A DNA stretch of 64,000 nt from Tomocerus qinae (GCA_020055645.1 CM034546.1:82894001-82958000), one strand, 5' to 3'. Shown: positions 11,611-22,795, numbered from the stretch's first letter. Notes: generated by a model not told the origin, from the sequence alone. Numbers and translations are program-made.

Positions 11611-11987
11611 ACAACAGACAGGATTATGTCAAACAATGTGGGGTAATTGTGTCGGATATTTCTGACCACAATATTATTTTCTGTGTTAGAAAAAAACCTA
11701 AGATGTCTTTTGCTAAGAAAACTATTACTACACGCAATTACAAACTCATTGATAATACAAAGCTAAGTAGTGATTTAGAAAGTATACCCTGGTCAGTGCT
11801 TGATGCATGTGATAATGTTGACTCTATGCTGGATATGTTCAATTCTTTATGTCTTGATATAGTTAATGAACATGCACCTGTTATAACTCGTAGAGTGAAA
11901 GCTAAACCTGCTCCGTGGATTACTGCAAATATAATTAAATTAATTCACTATCGTAATCATGTTAAAAAGTGGGTATATAAGATAAAT
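11611..11987 (+). pseudogene. Endonuclease C-terminal fragment of non-LTR ORF2
   Basis: The frame reads DYVKQCGVIVSDISDHNIIF and continues to KAKPAPWITANIIKLIHYRN. The SDHNIIF segment matches the last conserved motif (SDH) of APE-like endonucleases in non-LTR retrotransposons. By family knowledge this enzyme nicks target DNA to prime reverse transcription. The N-terminal catalytic motifs are absent, consistent with 5' truncation at insertion. The frame is cut by the element at 11988 and resumes in the same frame after 13152. Confidence 0.8.
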
Positions 11988-13148
11988 GAATGGGTTATAC
12001 GAATGACCTGTAAACTCAAATCGTAGATAAATTAGAAAATTTTTTAATAATTTAATCCTTGACAACAAACAAATAAAACACCCGAAATCACTTGCGTAAT
12101 TTATCCAGCCGAACAAAACTGAACAAAAAATTATCAGTCCTCTCTGGCTGAATTTAGGCATCGAGATCTCGTTTCCTCCAAGAAGCATAAACTGTATAAA
12201 GAGTGTCAAATACAGAATTTTCCATAAGGGATTTTTTTCACTAATTTATCCCTAAATATCCAACATATTGTTGGAAACGGAATAAATGCAGAACGATTAC
12301 CAGGATATTCAAATGGGACGATCAATGGTGAAGCATTATAGCAAAGGTAGAGGTACAAGGGACTTTTCTGAGAAAAAGTCCCTTTTAAATCTTCAGAAAT
12401 CTATATTATAGCAAAATTCGCTAGTGGACTCTCCTTAATACCATTATACAGCGCCATGACTACAGCTCATGCTTCTTGGTTTCCTCCAAGTTTCCACATA
12501 TTCAATCATCACTTTTATGCTCAATAAAATACTATTAAGTTTTATTAAGTTTCGAGGAAACAGACAATAGGTATATTGAAACAAGATACCAACCAATATG
12601 TTCTATTTCTTAGTCAGATTCAAAATTTTGTGCACCATACTACTGTTCGTTCAGGAAAATTAGATAGTCCTGCGTGGCTTTTTACATGCTGATCATTTTG
12701 AAATCTTAGTTTACTGGTAAATTTTATTTCACTGAAGACAAAAATCTAAATAACCATGCATGGTAACATTTAAATATGCCAAAAAGCTTTCAGATTTTGA
12801 ACTTTCCAATTTTTTTGAACGAACAATAGGACTGAAAACAAAGCTACATTGAGTGAGGGTGCATAGGGGGCAAATGCCAAATTTTCCCAAAATACCATAA
12901 TAAAATCTGACGAAATAAAAAGTGATTTTTAGGCCATTTATACATATTATGGCTGTAAGACATCCTTGCCATCTCCGATATCGACTTCTAAGGTCAACTG
13001 CAACTGCATAAACTGGGGTTTGTCATTTTCGATAGAATGCGTATTGACTTTCGGGTCCCTGGTCTTTCATAATAAGTTTTGTTGTCAAGAGAGATTTTTC
13101 ATAATTTATCTAACATCTGAGTTTACAGGTTATTCGTATAATCCATTC
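11988..13148. mobile_element. 1,161-bp non-autonomous TIR element inside the retrotransposon
   Basis: The ends are inverted repeats: gaatgggttatacgaatgac at the left, and on the opposite strand at the right gaatggattatacgaataac. Both continue with cctgtaaactca and a later ttgacaac. The TIRs therefore run to at least 31 bp with few mismatches. A 4-bp duplication AAAT flanks it (11984-11987 and 13149-13152). Removing the element plus one AAAT brings the retrotransposon frame back in register, which confirms the boundaries. No ORF resembles a transposase. Superfamily not assigned. Confidence 0.85.
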
Positions 13149-13152
13149 AAAT

Positions 13153-14052
13153 AATGTTAATCTTTTAGCTATGTATAAGAAACTGCGTAATAAAACTACA
13201 CTTATTGTACGGCAGGCGCAAAGTAGGTATTATAGAAAGAAATTTAGTGAGAAAAAAGATAATACGCATTTGTGGACAACATACAAAAATCTGGTAAACA
13301 GTAATGCTCAGTCTAGCTTTGTCTCAGAAATTAAATCTGATAATGAAATTATCTGAAATTGTTGATAATCCAACAATCTCAAAACATTTTGTTGATGCAT
13401 TCACTTTGTCACACGCTGACAATTCCGCTGAATTAAAAATGTTGTGGGAATCTTATGATACAAATGATCATACTGATATTACGGAAGAGTATGTCTCCAA
13501 ATGTCTGCGTAAAGTTAATGGTAATGTTACCCCAGGCTTTAATACTGTACCTACTAAAATAGTCAAATTAATGTTAGCTGCCCTTACTCCACCAATAACT
13601 AAGTTATTCAATTACTGTTTAAAAAATGGATGTTTTCCTATTGAATGGAAATTAGGTATTGCTACGCCACTACTCAAACCAGGTGGCGATAAATGTAATG
13701 TAAATTCATTTAGACTAATTTCTATTATACCATTTCTTGGGAAAACACTAGAACTAATTATCCTTGATATGCTGACTATTCATATGAATAGAAAGTCCCT
13801 TTCTTTCACCAACCAATATGGTTTCCAGAGATTTCTTTCCACCACTACTGCCTTAGTAGACTTAACTAACACAATATACACGGGACTAGATAACCGTAAA
13901 CTAGTTAACGTATCGTTTTATGATATCAAGAAAGCCTTTTCAAGCACCAACCATGTACACTTGCTGCGTAAGATGCAATCTGAGTTCTGTCCTCCTAATA
14001 GTGTAATGAAAATATTATGTGATTATTTTCTAAATTGTGGAAATCTCCAGCA
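13153..14052 (+). pseudogene. Reverse transcriptase N-terminal half of non-LTR ORF2
   Basis: The frame starts NVNLLAMYKKLRNKTTLIVR and shifts near 13304-13356. It then carries typical non-LTR RT blocks: NGNVTPGFNTVPTKIVK, IATPLLKPGGD, FRLISIIPFLGKTLE, and the YDIKKAF motif that holds the first catalytic Asp. It stops being RT-like after DYFLN near 14040, where another insertion begins. A frameshift near 13350 and the interruption make it non-functional. Confidence 0.85.
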
Positions 14053-14562
14053 TATAATTATTTAGTATCAGCATGTAATCTAGTATGTAAAATAGTGGAC
14101 TAGAATTTACAGAATCGTATGATGTGTCCTATCTGTTTTTTCTGAACTTTTGTCCTACTTTTTCCTAAATGTATGAGTTTGGTTGCTTCCAAGACCTCAT
14201 AATTGCATAATTGGTCTCTGGAAGCAACCTTGGTTAAACTTGAACCTAAATGAATGAAGGTAACCGTGTCATTCCCTACACTATAAATACATGTGTCTTA
14301 CCTGTCATTCGTGTGCACTTACCTTTAGCCTGTAGCTGTCTACACATCTCTTAGTGTAAATAAAACTCTACCGATTTTATAAGTTCTTGTAGTACCAGTC
14401 TCAAATTCCCCACATCTCAGCTAGGCTCATCTCACACTTTTGCCATAATTTTATTTATAGAAACTTAGATTTTTCCTAACGATTTTTCATGAACTTTGTG
14501 TTGAGAACACGTAGCTAGGATAGCTTTTCTCATAAATCGTCATATATCCATTAGGCTGGGTT
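14053..14562. mobile_element. Insertion of about 510 bp within the RT, LTR-like signals
   Basis: RT similarity stops near 14050 and resumes at about 14563 with the segment equivalent to ISDRFPVLGG. The intervening sequence contains a TATA-like box (ctataaataca near 14281), then aataaaac near 14360, an order expected in a solo LTR. A hairpin at about 14176-14228 carries ggttgcttcc mirrored by ggaagcaacc. Possible flanking repeat ttag on both sides. Exact ends are uncertain. Confidence 0.5.
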
Positions 14563-15547
14563 AGTTTATTTCTGACCGTTTCCCCGTCCTAGGGGGCCTG
14601 CCTGAGGGATCAACACTCGGGCCTAGATTATATTGTTATTATATTAATGATATAAATAGTTATATTGATAACGATAAGGTGCTATTCGCCGATGACCTGG
14701 CTAAGCCTTCTGTAAATGATAATGTTGATGATCTATTATTGGATACAAAAAATTCTATGCAACAATTCGATAATTGGTGTCGGCATAATTATTCTGAACC
14801 GAGCTGGCAAAAGTCAAATTTTGTTCTCTTCAGAAATCCTCGCGTATGTAATGAAACTTATTTTCCTGATTCAATTACTTTAAATGATTGTTTTATTGAA
14901 AGGAAATACTCATTTAAGTATCTGGGCATCGATATTGATGATACGCTAACTTTTAATAATCATCATGCACAAAAATGAGTCTGAGGATAACAAATTTACT
15001 GCGTTTCAAGACTAAAATTCCATCAAAATCTATGCCTGTATTATTTAGAGCAATTGTTTATACTGTGTTTGAATATGGTCTTATTATTTACTCCAGCACT
15101 TCTGCTAAAAATTTATCTCGTATTCAAAGCTTATTTGATAATTTCCTAATTAAATACCACTATGGTATTAAATTATATCGTAGAATTAAAGCTGGTAACT
15201 CTGTCATGCCAAACCTATTTTTGTTATATGATAAGTTTAACATTCTGTCAGTGCATGAACAAGTAAGATACTCTCTATGTACATATACATTTTCGCTCCT
15301 ATGCAATACACATCTGTATCCAAGTCGCTTAGCTAATGCTTTCTGCTTAAAATCTAATACAAGATCTACTAGACAAGACTTCGATCTGTGTATTCCAAAG
15401 TGTAGTTATGCTCTCACTAAAGATTCTTTTGTAGTAAGAGGCTGTTCTGAGTGGAATAAATTGCCACTAGAATTGAAAAAAATTAATGACCTACCATTGT
15501 TTAAAGTTAAATTACTTCAATACATTAAGTTACAACGTAATACTTAA
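14563..15547 (+). pseudogene. Reverse transcriptase C-terminal half and tail of non-LTR ORF2
   Basis: The frame runs FISDRFPVLGG, EGSTLGP and YYINDI to LFADD, the catalytic Asp pair of RT, then KYLGIDIDDTLTF. A frame change at about 14975 leads into a 190-codon C-terminal segment ending LLQYIKLQRNT. The C-terminal part contains YTVFEYGLIIYSSTSAKNLS, a conserved non-LTR tail block. It matches the pieces at 43014-44093 region by region. Confidence 0.85.
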
Positions 15548-15796
15548 TTCTACTATTCTAGCTATAATATAATATTATGATTTTGACTGATTCTATTAAC
15601 CTAAGTATTATTGTTTGTGTTACTGATGTTTTTTCCCTAAGTTTGTGTATTCTTGGTCTCCTTTGTATTTAACTTTTACCTTATATTTGAAATCTTTATT
15701 ATGTCTGAGGCAGGAGAACAGGGTATCATGTATTGATATTCTGATGCAACTTGACAATAAAGCATTGATTTGATTTGATTTGATTTGATTTGATTT

Positions 15797-16410
15797 ACAT
15801 TGACTATAAAAATCAACAGAAAATCAAAATATTATTAATGTTGACTATGAAAATCTAAAGCAAATCAAAGAACATTAAAGTACACTATGAAAATCAACAA
15901 ATATTCAACTTTGATTGATTATGAGTATTAAAATCAACGGAAAATTAAATTCGGTTAATAAAGACTATCAAAATTAAAAGGAAATCAAAAAATGGAGATT
16001 TGACTATCAATTTGAATATAAATGCGAAATAGATTTATTTCCGTCCTATAATGATTATTTTGCAGTTTTATTTACGTCATTATAAAATCTTAAATTTGGT
16101 AGAAGCGGAGTTAAATATTTTATACTATCTGGCTAACAATTAATAGGAAGCACAATTGAAATTTTTATGGCCCATTTTCTGCATTGACTATCAAATAAAG
16201 ACAAAGTGAGCGCGCGGAATCTCAGCAACTTATGGACCGATTTGAACCAAAATCAATAGGGTGCGTCACCAGTCCATAGACATTGTTTATGGGTGATTTG
16301 GTCAACTTCGGTCAATGTGTTCGAAAGTTATCGTAGGTCCGGAAGGACGGACAGACTGCGGTTCTATGAGCTGTCTTATTCAGGCGAGCTTAAAGGAATT
16401 CTAAAAATGT
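15797..16410 (+). mobile_element. Array-plus-tail element copy 2, right part
   Basis: The minisatellite resumes immediately after the retrotransposon tail (tgactataaaaatcaacaga) to about 15990. It is followed by the conserved tail: ttggtagaagcggagttaaa, gacaaagtgagcgcgcgg, and a ggaaggacggacagactgcggttc block ending near 16395. Together with 10690-11610 this is one element split by the retrotransposon. Confidence 0.8.
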
Positions 16411-16773
16411 AAATTTAACTATAAAATTAAATATAAACTCGAAAGTTTTTTTCATCTTCTAGCAGTTATTTTTCGGTTTCATTTGCTTTATTATAAAATC
16501 TTAAATTTGGTAGAAGCGGCTTGAAATATTTTATTCCAATAAACTTACAATTTAAAGGAACCACAATGGCACTTTTTAAAGCCCATTTTTCAATTTGGCT
16601 ATTAAATTTAAGACAAAGTGAGGGCGTGGTATTTCAGCGGTATCGATTTGAACCAAAATTTATAGGGTTCGTTGAGTTACAGGCATTGTTTTTGGCACGT
16701 TTGGTCAATTTCCGTGATTGCATTCAAAAGTTACATAGTGTTGGCGGACGTACTGTCAATTCCTCTTAGCGAT
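16411..16773 (+). mobile_element. Array-plus-tail element, tail-only copy
   Basis: A diverged third tail: ttggtagaagcggcttgaaa near 16510, gacaaagtgagggcgtgg near 16613, and ggcggacgtactgtcaattc near 16743. No minisatellite precedes it except a few bases. It ends where the TIR element at 16774 begins. Confidence 0.7.
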
Positions 16774-19742
16774 GGTATTACCCATTGCGGAGTGGCACTT
16801 GGATACGCAATCTGATTGGCTGAAATTTTTTGAAATCCAGCCTTCTGATTGGCTATTGCTATAACGAATATTTTATAGATTCCCCAGATGGGGGAATTTT
16901 AGTAACACTTTACAATTTACTACAAATTACAATGCACTACATGAATATTATACACAGGATGCACACAAAGATACTTTGCATGGTACAACAACAGAATCGT
17001 TCTCATTCTACTATTATGAATCATTTACCGCGTATAATAATTAAATACCTTGATGTTGTTGAAGTGTGAAATGTGAATTATTGATAAACTGCCTCCGTTT
17101 CAAACAGATGATACATTCGGTTTCATTTTACTGCATTGACAGTTGCAAACACATAATTTTACTCAACCTATAATAGCAATAACATACAGAATACTTCGAT
17201 TATATAGTAATATATTATAAAGAATTCACACATTCAGACTTAACGTACAGAGCGAGAGATGTAACCATACTAGTAGTGTAAACTAATTATTTTCGCCATA
17301 AATCATGGAAGAATGAGAAATGAGAGATGTTACTATCTTTACTTTCTATATGATTTTAATTAATTAAATTTTTAGAAATAATTGATGTTTACCTACTAGT
17401 ATGGATGCGTAAATGATACGATAAGGTATATCGAAGTCGCAATAATAATAATATATTATGACTCCGATGTACCAGCTAACTTTCAGACTTTATGCAAAAT
17501 CCTTCTGTGTATAATGTTATTTTACATGGTCAGGTTGGAGTCTTAAAATTCTGTTTGTTATTGTTATTGCTATTATAGGTTGAGTAAAATTATGTGTTTG
17601 CAACTGTCAATGCAGTAAAATGAAACCGAATGTATCATCTGTTTGAAACGGAGGCAGTTTATCAATAATTCACATTTCGCACACTTCAACAACATCAGGG
17701 TATTTAATTATTATACGCGGTAAATGATTCATAATCTCTATATCATAAAATTATTTCTTCCTATGTTGCAGGTAACTATCTATGTATCTATCTATGCCAT
17801 GGACAATGCGGCATTTTGTGGCAATGCACATGCGCGTATACAATACATGTTTCATCAAACAAGGAAGTCCAATATGGGTTAGCATTAGCTTATTTCGAAA
17901 TTAGACAATGATAATATGCATAATTATTTTGAAATTTAGCAATGGTACTGGGTGCCTATTATACTATTATGTATACACTATAGGGGCCTATTATGAAATT
18001 ATTATAACATCAAAACAAAAATAGAAATGTACATAAAATGATTATTTTGTGATGGAAATGATTGGCGAAAGGGAACATTTCGTTATGATCGTAATGTGCG
18101 TATTAATTAACATTTCAAAACTCCTAATCCAAATTGGTTCTGTTAAATCTATACACTTATTTAGCATTTTTTAGTAGAGTTGGTTTTACTTTTTATTACC
18201 CCCTGGACCCCCTTGATTCCTTTGTGCCAGCTTGCACATATTTTTGTAGAATTAAATAACAGTATTGGGGGCCACTATTTATCCTGCAAAAATATTAATT
18301 CGCAAGTTGCACTCATGGGATTTGTACGTTTTTCCAAAATCCCAGGGGGAATCTTATTTTTCTGATTTTATATGGGAGCTTTTTGGTAACTTATTGGGCT
18401 GTTTATTAAAAATGGAGTCTTTCATTGTCCCCTGTATTTGATGCTACGATCTACAGTTATTGTTGTAGTTTAGTAAAATCTATTTTATCAGGAAGTTGAA
18501 ACTGCAGATAATTTTTCCAACCACTGTAGAAACTAAAACTATATTTAAATTATTGTATTTACAAATATAATAACCTAAGGGAAATAACGATGATTTTTCG
18601 GAATTGTTTTTATTACTGTGATTGCGCCCCTTAGCTGGGTTCACTATCTTCTATCTAATAAAAACTTAAGGAAGAAGTTTGCATTTGGGTGATGTCCCTA
18701 AAATGAGCAATGCGCAAGTCCGTATAATATATGCTATGCTTTTTCTAACATCAGGTTTCAATATGAAACTTCTGTGTTAAGATTTGGTGTGTGATTATTA
18801 CAAAACAAACAACGTCTTTGATTTTGATTGTGCTTTGTGTTTGTAGTAGATATGTATGTTTTGTATTGCTTTTCAGGTATTGATTGTTTGTTCATCTGTG
18901 AAGGTAAGTAGGTGTCGACCTGCAAGCACGTATTTAGTAGGGGGCGGTGGGGGTGGGCGGAGCGCCCCCCCCCTAAATCTGAGAAAAAGAGAATTTTTTT
19001 CTCAAAAATGGCCAAAAATTGCAAAAAATTGCTGATTTAAGGCAACAGGACTAATGCTGCTCAGAAGCAGTTTCTCTTGAAAATGTTCAACAAAAAATTG
19101 ACTTCAATATTCAATATCTCAGAAAGCAATGGGACCTTTTTAATAAAACTTGACAAGTATATTTGGGTAAATATGTGGGACCTTTAGTTTCAATATCAAT
19201 CAATTCCTACCAGAGAGGACAGAGATAGCCCTAGAGGGGTGTTACGAGCCCCCAAAACATTTGACTGATTCAAAATGGTTTCAAATAACATTTTTACATA
19301 ACCTTCGACAGACTCAATGGATTTCAACATTTTGAAAATTTATAGCACTATTTTAAAATTCAGGACATTGTACTATGCCAAGCATAGTAAAGCCACTAAA
19401 GCAAATAGCAACGATTTTTTTGGGATTGTTTTTATTACTGGGATTGGTTGCTTGTTGAATTTCTCTTGAGTGCTAGGTTAGTCCCTTTGCTGGGTTCACT
19501 AGTAGTAGAATGAGAACGATTCTGTTGTTGTGCCATGCAAAGTGTCTTTGTGTGCATCCTGTGTATAATATTCATGTAGTGCATTGTAATTTGTAGTAAA
19601 TTGTAAAGTGTTACTAAAATTCCCCCATCTGGGGAATCTATAAAATATCCGTTATAGCAATAGCCAATCAGAAGGCTGGATTTCAAAAAATTTCAGCCAA
19701 TCAGAATGCGTATCCAAGTGCCACTCCGCAATGGGTAATACC
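16774..19742. mobile_element. Long-TIR element Y, split by repeat X
   Basis: The ends are GGTATTACCCATTGCGGAGT and its reverse complement. The left TIR is 16774 to about 17186. The right TIR is in two parts, about 17562-17731 and 19502-19742, separated by X. Without X this is a foldback of about 1.2 kb with TIRs of about 412 bp and a 375-bp loop. The TIRs look about 98% identical where compared. Each contains a cccccatctggggaatct hairpin motif. No ORF, and no clear target duplication. A diverged TIR of the same family is at 32117-32352. Confidence 0.85.
17732..19501 (-). repeat. Repeat X, copy 1 (1,770 bp)
   Basis: A block inserted in the right TIR of Y; the matching point in the left TIR (about 17009-17012) is uninterrupted and serves as the empty site. 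On the minus strand X starts gtgaacccagcaaagg and ends gatatagagatta. An internal second gtgaacccagctaagg lies near 18638-18652. The opposite-strand copy at 27921-30792 is nearly identical. X lacks TIRs and coding capacity; its right end resembles the 3' part of the BEL LTR, so it may be a solo LTR of a related family (inference). Confidence 0.8.
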
Positions 19743-19743
19743 C

Positions 19744-19962
19744 AAGATTCGTCTATATGGTAACAGGTTAGTCGGTCCGGTAGTTGGCAAATTAAAAATT
19801 CACTTTTGTCACTTCTGGAGGACAAATCCTATAATTTGTCCTCCACTGCTTGGATAGGATAAAGGACTGCCATTGCTAACTACCATGGTGATTATGGAGG
19901 TGAAAAAAGTGAACTTTTAATTTGCCAACTCCCGGACCAACTAACCTGTTTAGACGAATCTT
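19744..19962. mobile_element. MITE with about 60-bp TIRs
   Basis: aagattcgtctatatggtaa continues to acaggttagtcggtccgg and agttggcaaattaaaaattc. It is mirrored at 19900-19962 (gaatttttaa-type, ccggaccaactaacctgttt, agacgaatctt). It lies directly beside the right end of Y and beside the next hAT-like terminus. Confidence 0.75.
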
Positions 19963-19963
19963 C

Positions 19964-20005
19964 AGGGCCGCAGCCAGAAAAAACTTTCGGGGGCGAGCCA
20001 AACCG
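19964..20005. mobile_element. hAT-like MITE terminus (fragment)
   Basis: CAGGGCCGCAGCCAGAAAAA followed by a G-run matches the complement of the right end of the 25461-25602 MITE. The other end was not found nearby. Confidence 0.45.
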
Positions 20006-20431
20006 AACTGATTAATGTGTAAATTATCACACCACATCCCAAATTTTTGTCAATTTTCTTGCTGTTAATCTTGACAATTCAAAAAACTGAGTTTTTCACA
20101 CCCTCGGTACATAAGTCAATTATCTAGAACATGGATATCATTAAGTAGACAATAGCTGAAGGTCAAAGAGGTTCTAATAATACACAGGGAATAGAGTGAA
20201 AGTGGAGAATATTTACTTGATAACATCGATGAATAGCTCCGGCGTGAAATGGCGCGAAAATTTACGATACCTACTAATGTGTAATCGAAGCCAATAGGGA
20301 TTGATTTTTGTACCATTAAAAGGTATTATACCTCTATATTATTACAACCTCTTGCTGAAGGTAGACTTGAACTGAAGTCTGAGGAGCGATCTAGAATTCC
20401 ACCGTATTGATTTATATGGAACATTTTCTAC

Positions 20432-20621
20432 CCTGTGGATCATCCAGGTGTGAGTAAAGAATTTTCTCGGAAAGCGTCATTGGTCTATTAAGACGCTTTT
20501 TTATAACGTCTAAATTCTTCTTCAGCTTTGGATATGGCAACTGAGCATCCTGGTCAAATTTGGACATGGCCGCCCCGACCTGGGGACTGGAGTGCAATCT
20601 TCTGGCCATACATTTTCCCAC
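20432..20621 (-). CDS. ACO2: Mitochondrial aconitase, first exon seen (targeting peptide and N-terminus)
   Basis: The minus strand encodes VGKCMARRLHSSPQVGAAMS and then a mature N-terminus with KKRLNRPMTLSEKILYSHLD, characteristic of mitochondrial aconitase. The Arg-rich, Ser-rich start (ARRLHSS) fits the end of a mitochondrial targeting sequence. The acceptor is atatccag before 20621 and the donor is CAGG|GTAGAA after 20432. The exon is 190 bp with phase 0 at its start and phase 1 at its end, matching the exon at 4678-4841. The initiator Met is probably in a further upstream exon to the right, not identified; the internal Met codons here are alternatives. Confidence 0.92.
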
Positions 20622-20810
20622 CTGGATATTAATATTCAGTATTTAACATTATTTACATTACAATAAAGGCTGAATTTAGTCAGTAGGATCTCCTTTCCTC
20701 TGTTTTCCCCGTTCCCATTTCCTCAAAATGTAATAAAATGTGAGGCTGCAAAGGACTTTGAGCTTTTCTTAGTCGCTAGCCGTGCGCTAACCTCTAAGAA
20801 TGGTTGAGTT

Positions 20811-21024
20811 TCTTCTTATTATAAGTCTCTGGTTGATCGGGGACCTCACTAAGAAATAATTTATCGTTATTGTGCTTGATAGATGCCCCACCACTGTACT
20901 TGACTGTACATGCACGTTTCCTTCAGTGCAGAGTGCAGTGGGGGCATCTATCGAGCGCAATAACGATGATTTTTCCTTAGTGAGGTCCCCGATCCACCAG
21001 AGACTTATAATAAGAAACTCAAAA
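20811..21024. mobile_element. Palindromic MITE, copy 3
   Basis: Same family as 6081-6514 (starts TGGTTGAGTTTCTT, ends AAGAAACTC). It is more diverged and the loop is longer. The flanks (ggactttgagcttttcttag to the left, cacgaagc to the right) are related to 27130-27215, where the MITE is absent. Confidence 0.8.
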
Positions 21025-21100
21025 ATTGTGCACGAAGCCATAGCCGTGACTAGTGAACGACTTCGTGCAATTAGGGAGGGCAAGCACCAAAATTTTTGTC

Positions 21101-21407
21101 TAGAGTCTATACTCTTTGCTGGCATTCCAGCAATCATTAGGGTATAGTATCGTTAGCTCTAAAAAATGCATCCTATTTTGCCACGGATTCCGTGACAAAC
21201 AGAGGTGATGGCCGACAATGAGGCGAGGCAGAAATGATGGGAGGCGGCCAAAACTGATGTATCTATGGATATTCTGGCCACCTACACTTTTTTCCGCCTC
21301 ACCTCATTGTCGGCCATCACCTCTGTTTGCCACGGAATCCGATGCATATTTTAGAGCTAACGATACTAGACCCTACTCCTGGCATACCAGCAAAAGGGTA
21401 TAGACTT
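21101..21407. mobile_element. Foldback MITE, about 130-bp arms
   Basis: Left arm from tagagtctatactctttgct through gtgatggccgacaatgaggc. Right arm is the reverse complement, ending aaaagggtatagactt. One half of a related copy is at 62886-63050 (tctagaatctatacc through gatgaccgacaatgaggcga). Confidence 0.8.
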
Positions 21408-21901
21408 AAAACAACGAAAATGTTGGCCTCAGGCCTCACTAATTACTAATTACTTTGCAACCAAAAAGTGAAAAGTAAAAAAGTGGCACTCGTAAACTGT
21501 GTTCTGTTTCTTAACAACAAATGCACTTGACTTCGACAACAAATTCCCAATACCGACTTTCGACTTTCATTCTTATCAACTTTTGGAAATTCAATTTTTT
21601 AGTTCCTGTATCTGCGGTAACTCCGTAAAAACTCGAACATCTTTACTCTACATAAACATAAAGTGGGGCATGCGCATGGGATACTTTCATTATTCTTGAA
21701 TAAATGTTTGTATATATGTCGGTAATATTTTGTAATTAATGAGTAAGGGTAATATTTTGTAATTAATGAGCAAGGACTAGACTACTGAGTCCAATCAACG
21801 GTCTATGAAATTCGGGCCAAAGCGCAGTCGCTAGAAATTTACTGATTGCAACATTTTCTAGCACACTTTGTGTGCTAGGATTCAACTAGTTTTAATATAT
21901 T

Positions 21902-22490
21902 CAGTGTACAAAATTTACCACTTTTTTGCCTTTTTTACCATCACAGTGGTAAAAATGCACTTAATGGTAAAAATGCATTTAATGGTAAAAATGGTAAATT
22001 TTAGCGATTGATTAGACAGCTGAGTACAGATACACTAGACTTTCTAAAATATAAGTTTTAAAACTTTATTTTTCTATGAAATATTTCCAATCAGCCCCTT
22101 AATCAATTAAATTAATCATATTTATTTGATTGTACACCAAAATTTATAAAAAAATGAAGAAAGAAAGATTGTATTTGGTATCGCCCATTTAAAATTGATG
22201 CTAATTTAACCACAATTAATTTCTCAATCGGCAAGGGTTGTTAGCGCCCCATTGGTTGAATCCTACTCTGATTGACGAACACTTATCAATTTGTAACAAC
22301 AATGATCATCTGCTAAGCTATTTCATACTTTGGCACCGAATTTTATTCAAAATTCAAACACGAAATTTAAATGAAACTATATTTTACCATTTTTACCATT
22401 TATACCACTTTTTAGGTAGTGGTATTTAACGTTAAATACCATTAAAAACCACTTACCACTGGTAAGTGGTAAATGGTATTTTGTACACTG
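21902..22490. mobile_element. hAT-like non-autonomous element with exact 8-bp duplication
   Basis: The ends are CAGTGTACAAAAT and its complement, followed inward by short accatt/taccact motifs repeated in both orientations. A perfect 8-bp duplication AATATATT flanks it (21894-21901 and 22491-22498). Many ggtaaaaatg subterminal repeats occur at 21945-21995. No transposase-like ORF. Confidence 0.9.
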
Positions 22491-22636
22491 AATATATTAT
22501 ACTTGACAAGCCTCTGGACACCTTGCAAAAACACCTGCAAAGTTGTTTAACTTTTTCGTTTCCACTTTTGCGTTTTGTTGTCGTGCAACAAAGATTGCAA
22601 AGTAAGCGCTTACGTAAGGAAATGCGGACTTAGACC

Positions 22637-22795
22637 TGTTTTATACTTCTCACTTTCACTTCACTTTTACATTTAGTGACGTCAAAATTACGTCATTACG
22701 TTGGAAACCAAATTGGAAACATTTTTGCTAATTACAAATTAATTGTAGTGACGTCACAAAACGTGAAAGTGAAGTGATAAGTATAAAACAAGTTA
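22637..22795. repeat. Foldback of about 160 bp
   Basis: ctgttttatacttctcactt at the left is mirrored by aagtgataagtataaaacaag at the right. Both arms contain a tgacgtca motif near the centre. No coding sequence. Confidence 0.7.

Larger units (their letters stand above)
11611..15796 (+). mobile_element. 5'-truncated APE-type non-LTR retrotransposon, broken
   Basis: A remnant of an endonuclease domain is followed by reverse transcriptase and C-terminal segments in order on the plus strand. It ends in an AATAAA-containing 3' UTR (gacaataaagca) and a tail of repeated gattt. It sits inside a minisatellite that continues on both sides. Two insertions interrupt it (11988-13148, and approximately 14053-14562), and frame breaks are present, so it is dead. 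A related copy at 42480-44418 shares the 3' UTR end but has an actt-type tail. Probably Jockey/CR1-like; the clade is not certain. Confidence 0.85.
4842..20431 (-). other. ACO2: ACO2 intron (15.6 kb), a transposon nest
   Basis: Interval between two ACO2 exons with matched phase-1 ends, a GTAGAA donor at 20431 and a TTTAG acceptor at 4842. It contains the mobile elements listed separately. In 4842-6080 I see no gene; 5034-5420 may be a diverged MITE, because agtagtaatcaaaa near the left end reappears inverted as ttttgattactgct at the right. In 6810-7520, 8800-9190 and 20040-20431 I see only AT-rich sequence with short repeat fragments. Confidence 0.85.
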
